From NCBI RefSeq assembly GCF_019297835.1, contig NZ_CP079203.1:1027001-1091000 (forward strand): a DNA stretch of 64,000 bases. The letters are read 5' to 3'. Position numbers and translations under genes: made by a program. Below the pieces are notes generated by a model. That model was given only the letters and a program-made list of their open reading frames with translations, was not told the DNA's origin and ran no database searches. The DNA comes from Sphingomonas sanguinis. GTDB lineage: Bacteria; Pseudomonadota; Alphaproteobacteria; Sphingomonadales; Sphingomonadaceae. Shown here piece by piece: positions 8,114 through 16,775 of the stretch (position 1 is its first letter; each line of letters starts with the position of its first letter).

Positions 8114-10639
8114 TCAGAAGCGGTAGCGGACCGAGGCCGTCACCGTGCGCCCGTAAAGCGCGGTGTTGTTGAACACCCCTTGCGTCGAGGACAGGACCGG
8201 GAAGATGCCGCCGCCGCCACGGAAGCCGAGCTTGTCGAAGATGTTGTTGGCGTTGAGGCCCAGTTCCAGCTTGTCCATCGGCCGCACGGTGATGAAGCCG
8301 TTGAAGAAGGTCGACCCCTTGATCGTGTAGAGGTTGAAGTCGTCCGACTTGGTGCTGGTCTGGCCGTTCATGCTGACGCCGAACGCGACCGGACCGGCGT
8401 CATAGGACGGCGACACCACGAACAGGAAGTCGGGCAGGCCGCCGGGCTTCTTGCCGACCAGGCCGGGCGTCGCGCTGCTGGTAATCTTCGAATTCGCATA
8501 GGTCGCGTCGACCGCCAGATGGAAGTCGCCATAGGTGACGCGGCTGGTAAACTCGATACCGTAGGAGCGATAGCCGTTCGAGATGTTCGGATTGTTGTTC
8601 GGCGCCGGGTTGTTGATCCGGGTGAAGTCGTAGTTGTTCTCGGTGAGCGTCGAGCGGAAGCCCGTGACTTCGACCGAATAGGACGCGCCACCCAGGCCAC
8701 CGCGCTGCTTCAGGCCGATTTCCTGCTGGTTGAGGTAGTTGACCGACGTCGCCTGCCCCTGCGCATTCAGCGAACCGTCGGCGTTGAAGTTGCCCGACAG
8801 GACACGACGATCGGCATTGAAGCGGCCGCCACGGCTGGCGCGGGCAAAGACGCTCGTCTTGGTGTTGAAGGCATAGAGCGCACCCACCGACCAGCTGACA
8901 TAGCCATCGGTGTAGTTGATCTTCTCGGCCGTCGGGCTGAGCACCAGCGAGGGGATCAGCGCCGAGCCCAGCGCGTCGGTCACGCGGGTCGTCGGTCCGG
9001 CGACGCCGCCCTGCGCGGTGCCTTCGCCATGGACGCTGTCATAACGGACCGAGGCGTCGAGGTTCAGCCCACCGACCTCGTAACCGGCCTGCAGGAAGGG
9101 CGCGACATCGGTATAGGTCAGGTCGACACGACGGGCGCAGCAGCTGCCCCAATTGTCGTTGAACCCGGCCTGCCCCGCCGCCGTCAGCTGCGTGCCGGTG
9201 GTCGAGAACAGGTCGAGCGGGGCGGCATTGTTGCCCTTCAGCTCGCTATACTGGCGGTTGACGTGCCAGTCCTGGACGATGTTCTGCCGCATCACGAACA
9301 GACCGGCGGTCAGCCGCGCCTTGCCCGGCCCGACGTCGAACTTGCCGTTCAGCGTCAGGTTGTTGGCGAAATTGTCCATGTTCTTCATGAACACGTTAAT
9401 GTTTGGATTGTTGTTCACATACGGCCCCGTGAACAGCTGGCCCGTCTGCGGACCCGCCGCATAGCGGACCGAGCCGACCGTCTGGCCGTTCACGGTCGAT
9501 CCGATCAGGCCGCCATTACCGGTCAGCGTCTGGACGTTGATGAACTGGGTCGTGAAGTTGCCGCTGATCCACTGGTAACGGATGGTGTCGTCCAGCGAGA
9601 TATTGTCGGTGATGTCGTAATGGACCTGGCCGCTGAGGCCGGTGACGCGCGGGTGGATGCCCTGCACCTCGGCCGACTTCACGCCGCCGCCGTCATAGTC
9701 CAGATACTGGAAGTTGCGGTTGTAGATCGTATAGGCCGAACCCGACCGCCCGTCGAAATTGGGCAGCGGGGTGAAGCCCGTAACGCGGTTGCCGTCCAGC
9801 GTGGCGAGCGTCGGCGTCGTGGTGTTGGTCGGGGCCTGCTCGTCCAGCCGCTTGAAATACAGGCGGATGAAGCCGCGATTATCGGGCAGATCCTTGGTGA
9901 TGTTCGCCTTGATCTGATAGCCGCGCAGGATGTTGAAATTCTCGTTGGTGTAGCCGCCGCCGTTGCGCGCATAGCCGCCGACATGGAAGCGCGTCGTCTC
10001 GTCGATCGGGCCGCCATAGTCGAAATCGACGCGGTGCTCGCGAAAGCCCAAGCCGTTGGAATAGGCGATCTGGCCACCTTGGGTATCGCCGGTCTTGCTG
10101 ATGAAGTTGATGACCGCGCCCGGCGCCTGGCTGGCGAAGGTGGAGGCCGAACCGCCGCGCACCGCCTCGACCGTCTTGATATTCTGGTCGAAGCGCAGCC
10201 AATAGTCGTTGTTGCCGAAATTGATGTCGCCGAACAGGACGTCGGGCAGGCCGTCTTCCTGCAGCGAGACATATTCGGAGCCGCCGGTCGACACCGGGAT
10301 GCCGCGCACGCCGATATTGGCGTTACCGCCAGGACCCGCCGTGTCGCTGGGCTGGAGGCCGGGGATGTTGCGCAGGATTTCGGCGGTCGAGCGGGGCGTG
10401 AAGTTTTGAATCGCCTCTTGGCTGACCTGCGACACCGAGATCGAGCTGCGGAAGCGCGAACGCTCGCCGCTGGTCGCAGTGACGACGATGTCTTCGCTGG
10501 ATGCACCGGCATCGGGGGTAGCCCCCTCCTGAGTCGTCGGGGTCGGAGCCTGGGCCGCCTGCGCAAAGGCCGGTGCACTCACCAGCGCCATCGCCAAGGC
10601 TGCCATCGATCCGCAGGACCGCAGAACGCTCGTCGTCAT
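8114..10639 (-). CDS. TonB-dependent outer-membrane receptor (sugar uptake)
   Basis: 841 residues from the preferred start. Signal peptide (MTTSVLRSCGSMAALAMALVSAPAFAQA), TonB-box region EDIVVTATS near residue 45, plug domain (about 55-165, with IPGLQ, NIGVRGIP, VEAVRGGSAST and PGAVINFISKTG) and a 22-strand-type barrel ending in the aromatic terminus VRYRF. A double cysteine (GSCCARRVDL) sits in a probable extracellular loop. ATG 10639 is chosen because GGAGAGGGA lies just upstream; the reading frame stays open for 30 more codons, but those cover the operator region. It is divergent from the halogenase-like gene and near LacI genes, as in carbohydrate-utilisation loci of Xanthomonas, Caulobacter and Sphingomonas. 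It probably imports an oligosaccharide such as sucrose, by context only. Confidence 0.93.
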   Translation of the reverse strand: MTTSVLRSCGSMAALAMALVSAPAFAQAAQAPTPTTQEGATPDAGASSEDIVVTATSGERSRFRSSISVSQVSQEAIQNFTPRSTAEILRNIPGLQPSDTAGPGGNANIGVRGIPVSTGGSEYVSLQEDGLPDVLFGDINFGNNDYWLRFDQNIKTVEAVRGGSASTFASQAPGAVINFISKTGDTQGGQIAYSNGLGFREHRVDFDYGGPIDETTRFHVGGYARNGGGYTNENFNILRGYQIKANITKDLPDNRGFIRLYFKRLDEQAPTNTTTPTLATLDGNRVTGFTPLPNFDGRSGSAYTIYNRNFQYLDYDGGGVKSAEVQGIHPRVTGLSGQVHYDITDNISLDDTIRYQWISGNFTTQFINVQTLTGNGGLIGSTVNGQTVGSVRYAAGPQTGQLFTGPYVNNNPNINVFMKNMDNFANNLTLNGKFDVGPGKARLTAGLFVMRQNIVQDWHVNRQYSELKGNNAAPLDLFSTTGTQLTAAGQAGFNDNWGSCCARRVDLTYTDVAPFLQAGYEVGGLNLDASVRYDSVHGEGTAQGGVAGPTTRVTDALGSALIPSLVLSPTAEKINYTDGYVSWSVGALYAFNTKTSVFARASRGGRFNADRRVLSGNFNADGSLNAQGQATSVNYLNQQEIGLKQRGGLGGASYSVEVTGFRSTLTENNYDFTRINNPAPNNNPNISNGYRSYGIEFTSRVTYGDFHLAVDATYANSKITSSATPGLVGKKPGGLPDFLFVVSPSYDAGPVAFGVSMNGQTSTKSDDFNLYTIKGSTFFNGFITVRPMDKLELGLNANNIFDKLGFRGGGGIFPVLSSTQGVFNNTALYGRTVTASVRYRF

Positions 10640-10697
10640 TTCCCTCTCCTGATTCGCCCCGGTGTCCGGGATGTCGTGCATTTTGGATATCACACAC

Positions 10698-10735
10698 GCA
10701 ATCGTTTGCAACGGCTCATTGCAAACCATTGCAAA
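10698..10735. promoter_or_regulatory. LacI-type operator cluster between TonB receptor and halogenase genes
   Basis: Three overlapping dyads: GCAATCGTTTGC (10698-10709, CG-centred, 10 of 12 symmetric); a perfect inverted repeat TTTGCAA (10705-10711) / TTGCAAA (10719-10725) with a 7-base spacer; and a third TTGCAAA at 10729-10735. They lie 59-96 bases upstream of the receptor start and about 100 bases upstream of the halogenase start, so one operator could control both. The 11-base word GCAATCGTTTG recurs upstream of the permease gene at 16672-16682. Confidence 0.72.
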
Positions 10736-10833
10736 GAAATTTACCTATCTGTGATCGAGAAAGCACAGCAGCGCGTGTCCCATCGACCGGCTAGAAGTGC
10801 GAAGGGCCGCGAGTGCCCGAAGGAGAGATGGCG

Positions 10834-12348
10834 ATGACGACCCCTTCCCCCGATGCGATCCGATCGGTGGTGATCGTCGGCGGCGGCACGGCGGGCTGGA
10901 TGACGGCGGCGGCGCTGGCCCATGCTAGCCCACGCGGCCTGTCGATCACGCTGGTCGAGTCGGACGCCATCGGCACGGTCGGCGTGGGCGAGGCCACCAT
11001 TCCGCCCATTCGCCTGTTCAACCAGACGCTGGGCATCGACGAGGCCGAGTTCCTGCGCGAGACCAAGGGCAGCTTCAAGCTGGGCATCGAATTCGTCGGC
11101 TGGGGACGCGAGGGGCATCGCTATTTCCACCCCTTCGGCACGCACGGCAAATCCTTCGATCTGGTGGCGGTGCATCAGCACTGGCTGGCGGCGGGCGGCC
11201 CAGACTCCGGCATCGCCTTCGACGACCTGTCCATGGCCTGGGGCGCCGGTCAACGCGGGCGGTTCGCCGCGCCGATGGCCGATCCGCGCAGCGTCGCCTC
11301 GACCTTCGACTATGCCTATCATTTCGATGCCGGGCTCTATGCGCAGTTCCTGCGCCGCTATGCCGAGGCGCGCGGCGTGGTCCGAGTCGAGGGCAGGATC
11401 GCCGGACATGCGCTGGAAGACACGCGCGGTCATGTCGCCTCGGTCACGCTGGACGATGGCCGGGTGCTGGCGGGCGATCTTTTCGTCGACTGCTCGGGCT
11501 TTCGCGGGCTGCTGATCGAAGAGGCGCTGGGCACCGGCTATGAGGACTGGACGCACTGGCTGCCCTGCGACCGCGCGGTGGCGATGCCGTGCGAGACCGG
11601 CGGCGACGGGCTGACGCCCTATACCCGCTCGACCGCCCGGGCGGCGGGGTGGCAATGGCGCATCCCGCTCCAGCACCGGACGGGCAATGGCTATGTCTAT
11701 TGCAGCCGCCATATCTCGGATGACGAGGCCGCCGCGACGCTGATGGCGAACCTCGACGGCGCGGCGCTGGGCGATCCGCGTTTCCTGCGTTTCACCACCG
11801 GGCGACGCAAGCTCATGTGGAACCGAAACGTCGTCGCCATCGGTCTGTCGAGCGGGTTCATGGAGCCGCTGGAATCGACCAGCATCCACCTGATCCAGGC
11901 GGGGATCGCGAAGCTGCTCGCCTATTTCCCCACCCGCGCTTTCGCCCCTGCGGCGATCGAGGAATATAATCGCGTCGCGATCACCGAATATGAGCGGATT
12001 CGCGACTTCCTGATCCTGCACTACAAGCTGACGGAACGCACCGACGCGCCGCTGTGGCAAGAGTGTGCGGCGATGCCGATCCCCGACACGCTGGCGATGA
12101 AGATCGCGCATTTCCGCGAGAGCGGACGGCTCGTCGCCCGCGACATGGACCTGTTCGGCCCGGCAAGCTGGGCGGCGGTGCATATCGGGCAGTTCAACAC
12201 GCCCCAAGGGCTCGACCCGCTATTGGCCTATGGCGACGCGGCGCAGAGCCGGGCGTTCGTGACGAAACTGGCGGGCGCGATCGGGCAGATGGCGGAGTCT
12301 ATGCCGAGCCATGGGGATTGGCTGACGAAGATCGGGGCGGCCGTCTGA
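10834..12348 (+). CDS. Flavin-dependent halogenase family protein (tryptophan-halogenase type)
   Basis: 504 residues of the FADH2-dependent halogenase family. Visible motifs: FAD GxGxxG ([11 protein letters not shown], residues 12-22); the catalytic Lys82 in GSFKLGIEF, at the place of the PrnA lysine that carries hypohalous acid; the family-specific WxWxIP as WQWRIP (273-278); and [10 protein letters not shown] near 340-350. All residues needed for halogenation are present. Relatives encoded beside TonB receptors are known in Caulobacter, Brevundimonas and Xanthomonas, some active on indole in vitro, but their physiological substrates are unclear. ATG 10834 is chosen because GGAGAG ends 7 bases before it; GTG 10813 and ATG 10828 are alternatives. 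The flavin reductase partner is not encoded nearby. Sharing an operator region with the receptor suggests co-regulation. Confidence 0.9.
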   Translation: MTTPSPDAIRSVVIVGGGTAGWMTAAALAHASPRGLSITLVESDAIGTVGVGEATIPPIRLFNQTLGIDEAEFLRETKGSFKLGIEFVGWGREGHRYFHPFGTHGKSFDLVAVHQHWLAAGGPDSGIAFDDLSMAWGAGQRGRFAAPMADPRSVASTFDYAYHFDAGLYAQFLRRYAEARGVVRVEGRIAGHALEDTRGHVASVTLDDGRVLAGDLFVDCSGFRGLLIEEALGTGYEDWTHWLPCDRAVAMPCETGGDGLTPYTRSTARAAGWQWRIPLQHRTGNGYVYCSRHISDDEAAATLMANLDGAALGDPRFLRFTTGRRKLMWNRNVVAIGLSSGFMEPLESTSIHLIQAGIAKLLAYFPTRAFAPAAIEEYNRVAITEYERIRDFLILHYKLTERTDAPLWQECAAMPIPDTLAMKIAHFRESGRLVARDMDLFGPASWAAVHIGQFNTPQGLDPLLAYGDAAQSRAFVTKLAGAIGQMAESMPSHGDWLTKIGAAV

Positions 12349-12369
12349 TCCTCCCCGTGCCGGGGAGGA
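12349..12369. terminator. Hairpin between convergent halogenase and FAD-protein genes
   Basis: Perfect stem TCCTCCCCG (12349-12357) / CGGGGAGGA (12361-12369) with a TGC loop, starting directly after the halogenase stop codon and ending five bases before the stop of the convergent gene. It equals one terminal hairpin of a family I repeat, so it looks like a reduced copy. No T-run follows. Confidence 0.6.
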
Positions 12370-12373
12370 ATGG

Positions 12374-13735
12374 TTACAGTCCCTCGCCGCCGACCCATTG
12401 TGCATGCGCCAGCCGCCGCGCCAATTCCCAATTCTGCTGGCGAAGATCCGGCACCGCCACGACCTCCCACAACCCGCCGCGCGTCATCGGGCCGATGCAG
12501 TAAAGCCGGTCGGCGACGCTCCCATTTGCCGCGACGACATGGCTCTGCGCATCCACCTCCAGCCCGATGCGAAGCGCATCCGGCCGGATCATGCCCTCAG
12601 CCAACAACTGCCGGATCAGCGACTCCTGCGAGCGGAGCAGATCACCCTGCGGCCCGGTGCAATTGACGATCCGCGCGACCCGCAGCGCCTCCACCTCATC
12701 CGTCCCACGCGGCCGCCAGTGGACGATCGCGCCCTCGCCGTCCGGCTCGACCCGCACCAGCTTGCCGCCCGCGACGGACAGCCGCCCGGCCTCGGTCAAC
12801 GCGTCAACCCGGTCCGCGACCGACGGCGCCAGGCGATGGCGGTGCACATCCCAATAGGGCCGCACATGCCGCAGGAAGCGCGAGCGGGTCGCCCCATCCG
12901 CCGCGCCCCACATCATCTGCGTCACCGGCCGCAGCGCATCGACCGCCCCGCGCCAGCCCTGCTCCTCCGCCGCACAGCGCACATGCCGCACCAGCGCCGA
13001 CAGGCTGGCGGCTGGTCGTTCGCGTAAGGGAGCGACCGGCGGGGTCTCGGCATGGCGGCGCGGCGCCAGTCCCCGGCGAGAAATCGCGATAGTCTGGCCT
13101 CCGAACCCGCTGGCATCGAGCAGCAACGCCGCATCGATCGCGGTCAACCCGCTGCCCACCAGCAGCACCCGGTCGTCCTCGCCCAACCCCTCGGCGATGT
13201 CGCCCGCCCAAGGGTCTTCGCGATAGCACCCTTGCGCCAGCGTGGCGGGCTCAATCCCCGGCGGCGTGTGCGGCGGCAGATTGCCCAGCGCCAGCACCAC
13301 CGCATCCGCCGTCAGCCCCGTGCCCTCCGCCATGTCGAGGCGGTAACCCTGCCCCGCCTGGTGAAGCGCCACCACCTCCCCGCTTGCCAGGGTCAGCCGC
13401 GCCGGATCGGCCGCGATCGTTTCCATCAGCAAGTCGCGCAGATAATCGCCATAGACCCGGCGCGGAACGAAGGTCTTCGCATCCCCCGTCCCGCGCGCCA
13501 CCAGCCAGCGGACGAAATGATCGGGATCGTCGCGCAGCGCACTCATATTGCCCGCACGCACGTTCAGCAGGTGATCGGCATGGGCCGCGCTATAGGCGAC
13601 GCCGCGCGCCAGCTGGTTGGCCCGCCGCTCGACCAGCGTCGCGCGCGGACCGCCATGACGGACCAGATTGATGGCCAGCAATGTCCCCGCAAAGCCGCCG
13701 CCGATGATCGCGACATGCTCTATACCTGCATCCAT
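12374..13735 (-). CDS. FAD/NAD(P)-binding protein (FAD-NAD(P)_binding family)
   Basis: 453 residues with an N-terminal Rossmann motif (VAIIGGGFAGTLLAINL, about 7-23) and the pattern of the family-9 FAD/NAD(P)-binding proteins: LLNVRAGNMSALRDDPDHFVRWL near 60-82, FVPRRVYGDYL, VLALGNLPPH, a second nucleotide site VLLVGSGLTAIDAALLL (about 175-190), and IVNCTGPQGD. Distant relatives are hydroxyacylglutathione- and ornithine-monooxygenase-like. The reaction is unknown. ATG 13735 is preferred to the TTG one codon upstream; AAGGGA lies 13 bases before. It is convergent with the halogenase gene. Such proteins recur beside halogenase/TonB loci, so a supporting redox role is possible but unproven. Confidence 0.82.
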   Translation of the reverse strand: MDAGIEHVAIIGGGFAGTLLAINLVRHGGPRATLVERRANQLARGVAYSAAHADHLLNVRAGNMSALRDDPDHFVRWLVARGTGDAKTFVPRRVYGDYLRDLLMETIAADPARLTLASGEVVALHQAGQGYRLDMAEGTGLTADAVVLALGNLPPHTPPGIEPATLAQGCYREDPWAGDIAEGLGEDDRVLLVGSGLTAIDAALLLDASGFGGQTIAISRRGLAPRRHAETPPVAPLRERPAASLSALVRHVRCAAEEQGWRGAVDALRPVTQMMWGAADGATRSRFLRHVRPYWDVHRHRLAPSVADRVDALTEAGRLSVAGGKLVRVEPDGEGAIVHWRPRGTDEVEALRVARIVNCTGPQGDLLRSQESLIRQLLAEGMIRPDALRIGLEVDAQSHVVAANGSVADRLYCIGPMTRGGLWEVVAVPDLRQQNWELARRLAHAQWVGGEGL

Positions 13736-13872
13736 CAATCGACCCGTCCCTTGGTGATCGCCATGCCTGCTGCTCTAGGCGCATCGCGGCCGATCTTCAC
13801 GTAGATTTCGGTATACGATGTGACATCGGCTCGTTACGCTGACGACCGGCAATATTTGGAGTGGGTGGGTCG

Positions 13873-16140
13873 ATGCGGTCGTACTGGCGGATTTCCGGGC
13901 TTTTGGTGTCCCTGTCCTCGCTTGCGCTCACCGCACCGCTGGCGGCCCAGACCGCCGCGCCCACCGCCACTGCTCCCTTGACGGTCGAGGGGATTTTCGG
14001 GTCCAAGGCGGTCCGCACGGAATATGTCCGCTCCAGCCGCTGGGGCAAGGACGGCGAAAGCTATCTGGCACTGGAAGACGCGCCCAAGGGCGGACAGGAT
14101 ATCGTCCGCTATGCGATCGCCGACGGACAGCGGCAGGTGGTGGTCGCCGCCGCCGATCTTGTTCCGCCGGGTACCAGCGCGCCGCTGGGCATCGACAGCT
14201 ATGAATGGTCACCCGACAATCACTGGCTGCTGATCCAGACCAATGGCAAGCGTTTCCGCCGGACCAATGCGCTGTCGGATTACTGGCTGTACGACACCAC
14301 GACCAAGCGGCTGCACAAGATCGGCGGCGACGCCGCGCCCTCGACGCTGCTTTATGCGACAATTTCGCCCGACAACAGCCGCGTTGCCTATGTCCGAGGC
14401 AACAACATCTATGTCGAGCCGATCGAGGGCGGCACGGCGACCGCGCTGACGAAGGACGGCGACGATTATGTCGTCAACGGGCTGGCCGACTGGGTCTATG
14501 AGGAAGAGTTCGGCGTTCACCGCGCCTTCGAGTGGAGCCCGGATTCCCGGCGCATCGCCTTTCTGCGCTTCGACACGAAGGGTGTCGGCACCTTCGACAT
14601 GATCAAGAACACCGGCGGGCAATATTCGCAGGTGATCCCTCTGCAATATCCCAAGGCGGGGACGACCAACTCGGCGGTGACGACCGGCGTGATCGACGTG
14701 GCTGACGGCGCAACCCGCTGGTTCAAGCTGGCGGGCGATCCGCGCCAGAACTACGTGCCGCAGATCAGCTGGGCGGGCGGTTCGGATGCGCTGTTCATCC
14801 AGCAATCCAACCGGCTCCAGAATACGTTCAACGTCCTGCTCGGCGATCCGGCGACCGGTGCGATCAAGCCCATCATGGTCGAAAAGGACGCCGCCTGGGT
14901 CGAGGCGAATGTCGCGCCCGAATGGCTGAATGGCGGGCGCAGCTTTACCTGGCTGTCGGAGCGCGACGGCTGGCGGCACCTCTATACCATCGACCGCGCC
15001 AGCGGCCGCGCGAGCTTGCGCACGCCGGGCAAGTTCGATGTGGTCGAGCTGCTGAACGTCGATGAAAAGGCGGGCTATGCCTGGTTCATCGCCTCGCCCG
15101 ACAATCCGACCCAGCGCTATCTGTACCGCACCACCCTGTCGGGTACGCCGAAGGTCGAGCGGCTGACGCCGGCGAACCAGCCGGGCACGCACAGCTACGA
15201 CATCGCGCCGGGCGAGCATTGGGCGCTGCACACCGTCTCGCGCTTCGACGCACCGCCGGTGACGGACATGCTCGACATGACCCGCCAGCAGCCGCTGCGC
15301 ACGCTGGCCGCCAATGCGCCGCTGGCTCAAGTCGTGAAGGACACCGGCCTGCCCGCGACCGAATTCTTCCGCGTCGATATCGGCGGCGGCACGCAGCTCG
15401 ACGGCTGGCTCATCAAGCCGCCGGGCTTCGATCCGACCAAGCGCTATCCGATCCTCTATTTCGTGTACGGCGAACCCTGGGGCCAGACGGTCGCGGATCG
15501 CTGGGCCGGGTCGCAGGGGCTGTGGCACCGGATGCTGGCGCAGAAGGGCTATCTGGTCGCCAGCCTCGACCCACGCGGCACCGCGACGCCGCGAGGGCAT
15601 GACTGGCGCAAGATCATCTATCGTCAGGTCGGCATCCTGGCCTCGGCCGATTATGCGGCGGGCGTGCAGAAGATGCTGGCCACCCGGCCCTATATCGACC
15701 CCGCCCGGATCGGCATCTGGGGCTGGAGCGGCGGCGGCGCGATGACACAGAACGCGCTGTTCCGCTATCCGGACCTCTACAAGACCGGCATCGCGGTGGC
15801 CGGGCCGACCGACATGAAGCTCTACGATACCATCTATCAGGAGCGGTATATGGGCCTGCCGCAGGACAATGCGGAAGGCTATAAGAACGGCTCGCCGATC
15901 AATTTCGCCGACCGGCTGAAGGGCAACCTGCTGTTGATCCACGGCACGCTGGACGACAATGTCCATTACCAGAACCAGGACCAGCTGGTGGACCGGCTGA
16001 TCCACTTCAACAAGCCGTTCACGATGATGGCCTATCCCGACCGCAGCCACGGCATCTATGAGGGCGAGAATACGAGTATCCACCTCTATTCGCTGATGAC
16101 CCGCTATCTGGAAACGAACCTGCCGCCCGGCGGGCGGTGA
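13873..16140 (+). CDS. Secreted S9 family peptidase (dipeptidyl-peptidase IV type)
   Basis: 755 residues. Signal peptide (about 1-27, ending APLAAQ), an eight-bladed beta-propeller region (about 60-500) carrying the double-Glu loop DWVYEEEF that holds the substrate N-terminus in DPP-IV enzymes, and a C-terminal alpha/beta hydrolase domain. Catalytic triad: Ser619 in GWSGGG, the Asp pair 694-695 in HGTLDDNVH, His726 in DRSHGI. It should remove N-terminal dipeptides (X-Pro or X-Ala) from peptides in the periplasm or outside. ATG 13873 is taken over GTG 13861, since the signal peptide fits better and GGAGTGGG lies upstream. It sits inside the sugar locus but is probably independently expressed; no LacI-like operator was seen before it. 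Confidence 0.92.
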   Translation: MRSYWRISGLLVSLSSLALTAPLAAQTAAPTATAPLTVEGIFGSKAVRTEYVRSSRWGKDGESYLALEDAPKGGQDIVRYAIADGQRQVVVAAADLVPPGTSAPLGIDSYEWSPDNHWLLIQTNGKRFRRTNALSDYWLYDTTTKRLHKIGGDAAPSTLLYATISPDNSRVAYVRGNNIYVEPIEGGTATALTKDGDDYVVNGLADWVYEEEFGVHRAFEWSPDSRRIAFLRFDTKGVGTFDMIKNTGGQYSQVIPLQYPKAGTTNSAVTTGVIDVADGATRWFKLAGDPRQNYVPQISWAGGSDALFIQQSNRLQNTFNVLLGDPATGAIKPIMVEKDAAWVEANVAPEWLNGGRSFTWLSERDGWRHLYTIDRASGRASLRTPGKFDVVELLNVDEKAGYAWFIASPDNPTQRYLYRTTLSGTPKVERLTPANQPGTHSYDIAPGEHWALHTVSRFDAPPVTDMLDMTRQQPLRTLAANAPLAQVVKDTGLPATEFFRVDIGGGTQLDGWLIKPPGFDPTKRYPILYFVYGEPWGQTVADRWAGSQGLWHRMLAQKGYLVASLDPRGTATPRGHDWRKIIYRQVGILASADYAAGVQKMLATRPYIDPARIGIWGWSGGGAMTQNALFRYPDLYKTGIAVAGPTDMKLYDTIYQERYMGLPQDNAEGYKNGSPINFADRLKGNLLLIHGTLDDNVHYQNQDQLVDRLIHFNKPFTMMAYPDRSHGIYEGENTSIHLYSLMTRYLETNLPPGGR

Positions 16141-16144
16141 CGGT

Positions 16145-16600
16145 TCACGACACCCATAGCGTCCGGGGCTTGCCCTGGCGCCGCCAGCCATGTGGCGTTC
16201 GGACATAGAGATAAACGGTGCTGCCGCCGCAGAGCCCGCTGCATTCTGAGTTGATGGTCACCGTCGCGGAGCGAGCATCGGCTGCGATCACCGGCACGCT
16301 GATGGTATAGATGACGGCGGGCGGGCGCGACGGACCCGGGGTCTGCACATGCTCGGCCGCGCGCGACCGGGCATCGTCATCGGCCGAGTTATAACCCTGA
16401 GGCAGGCGACGCGCCAGTTGCGGACAATCGTGTAGCAGTCCCTCTCGCGTGGGATCGGTTTCGATATAGTACATGCCGGTATCTGGTTTGGACGGCATGT
16501 CCGTGAGCACGACCCGGCCAAGCTGACACACTGATCGGGCCTGCCCCCCCTTGTTGGGCAACGGCGTCGCCAAAAGCGCAACTATTCCCCAAAAAATCAT
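16145..16600 (-). CDS. Small, probably exported protein of unknown function
   Basis: 151 residues, not recognised. A short hydrophobic N-terminus (MIFWGIVALLATPLP) suggests export. The C-terminal third, with SECSGLCGGSTVYLYVR and a terminal W-R-x(9)-WVS pattern, resembles the closing segment of small secreted proteins in which a Cys-x-x-x-Cys pair precedes two beta strands. ATG 16600 has AGGGGAG eight bases before it, which supports translation. It is convergent with the S9 peptidase gene, four bases apart, and divergent from the permease operon. Its GC content is slightly lower near the start. Confidence 0.65.
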   Translation of the reverse strand: MIFWGIVALLATPLPNKGGQARSVCQLGRVVLTDMPSKPDTGMYYIETDPTREGLLHDCPQLARRLPQGYNSADDDARSRAAEHVQTPGPSRPPAVIYTISVPVIAADARSATVTINSECSGLCGGSTVYLYVRTPHGWRRQGKPRTLWVS

Positions 16601-16642
16601 GATCTCCCCTCTCCCGGGTCAGGATCACGCGAACCAAGTACA

Positions 16643-16687
16643 TTGGCAAGCCATCGTAAAAATTCGTTTATGCAATCGTTTGTTGCA
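16643..16687 (+). promoter_or_regulatory. Predicted promoter and LacI-type operator of the permease-GH68 operon
   Basis: TTGGCA (16643-16648) and TTTATG (16667-16672) are spaced by 18 bases and resemble a sigma-70 promoter. Overlapping the end of the -10 is an inverted repeat TGCAA (16671-16675)-TCGTTTG-TTGCA (16683-16687). Its first 11 bases, GCAATCGTTTG, are identical to the site before the TonB receptor (10698-10708). A repressor bound here would block RNA polymerase. The site is 89 bases upstream of the permease start. Confidence 0.65.
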
Positions 16688-16775
16688 ATCCGCGTCGAAC
16701 AGCGCCATGATGTTCCCAACGCGGCAAAACCGGCGCTAGATACGGTCCTTACCCCCCGCGTGCGAGAGGACCCGC

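Noticed and set aside
7025..10837. Very long open frame on the plus strand opposite the LacI and TonB receptor genes
   Set aside because: It runs antisense to two clear genes, is very rich in Arg/His/Gln/Asp as expected for a complement of GC-rich codons, and has no domain or ribosome site.
14209..16206. Long open frame on the minus strand opposite the S9 peptidase gene
   Set aside because: It is antisense to a gene with an intact catalytic triad, and its Arg/Ala/Asp-rich composition is typical of a shadow frame.
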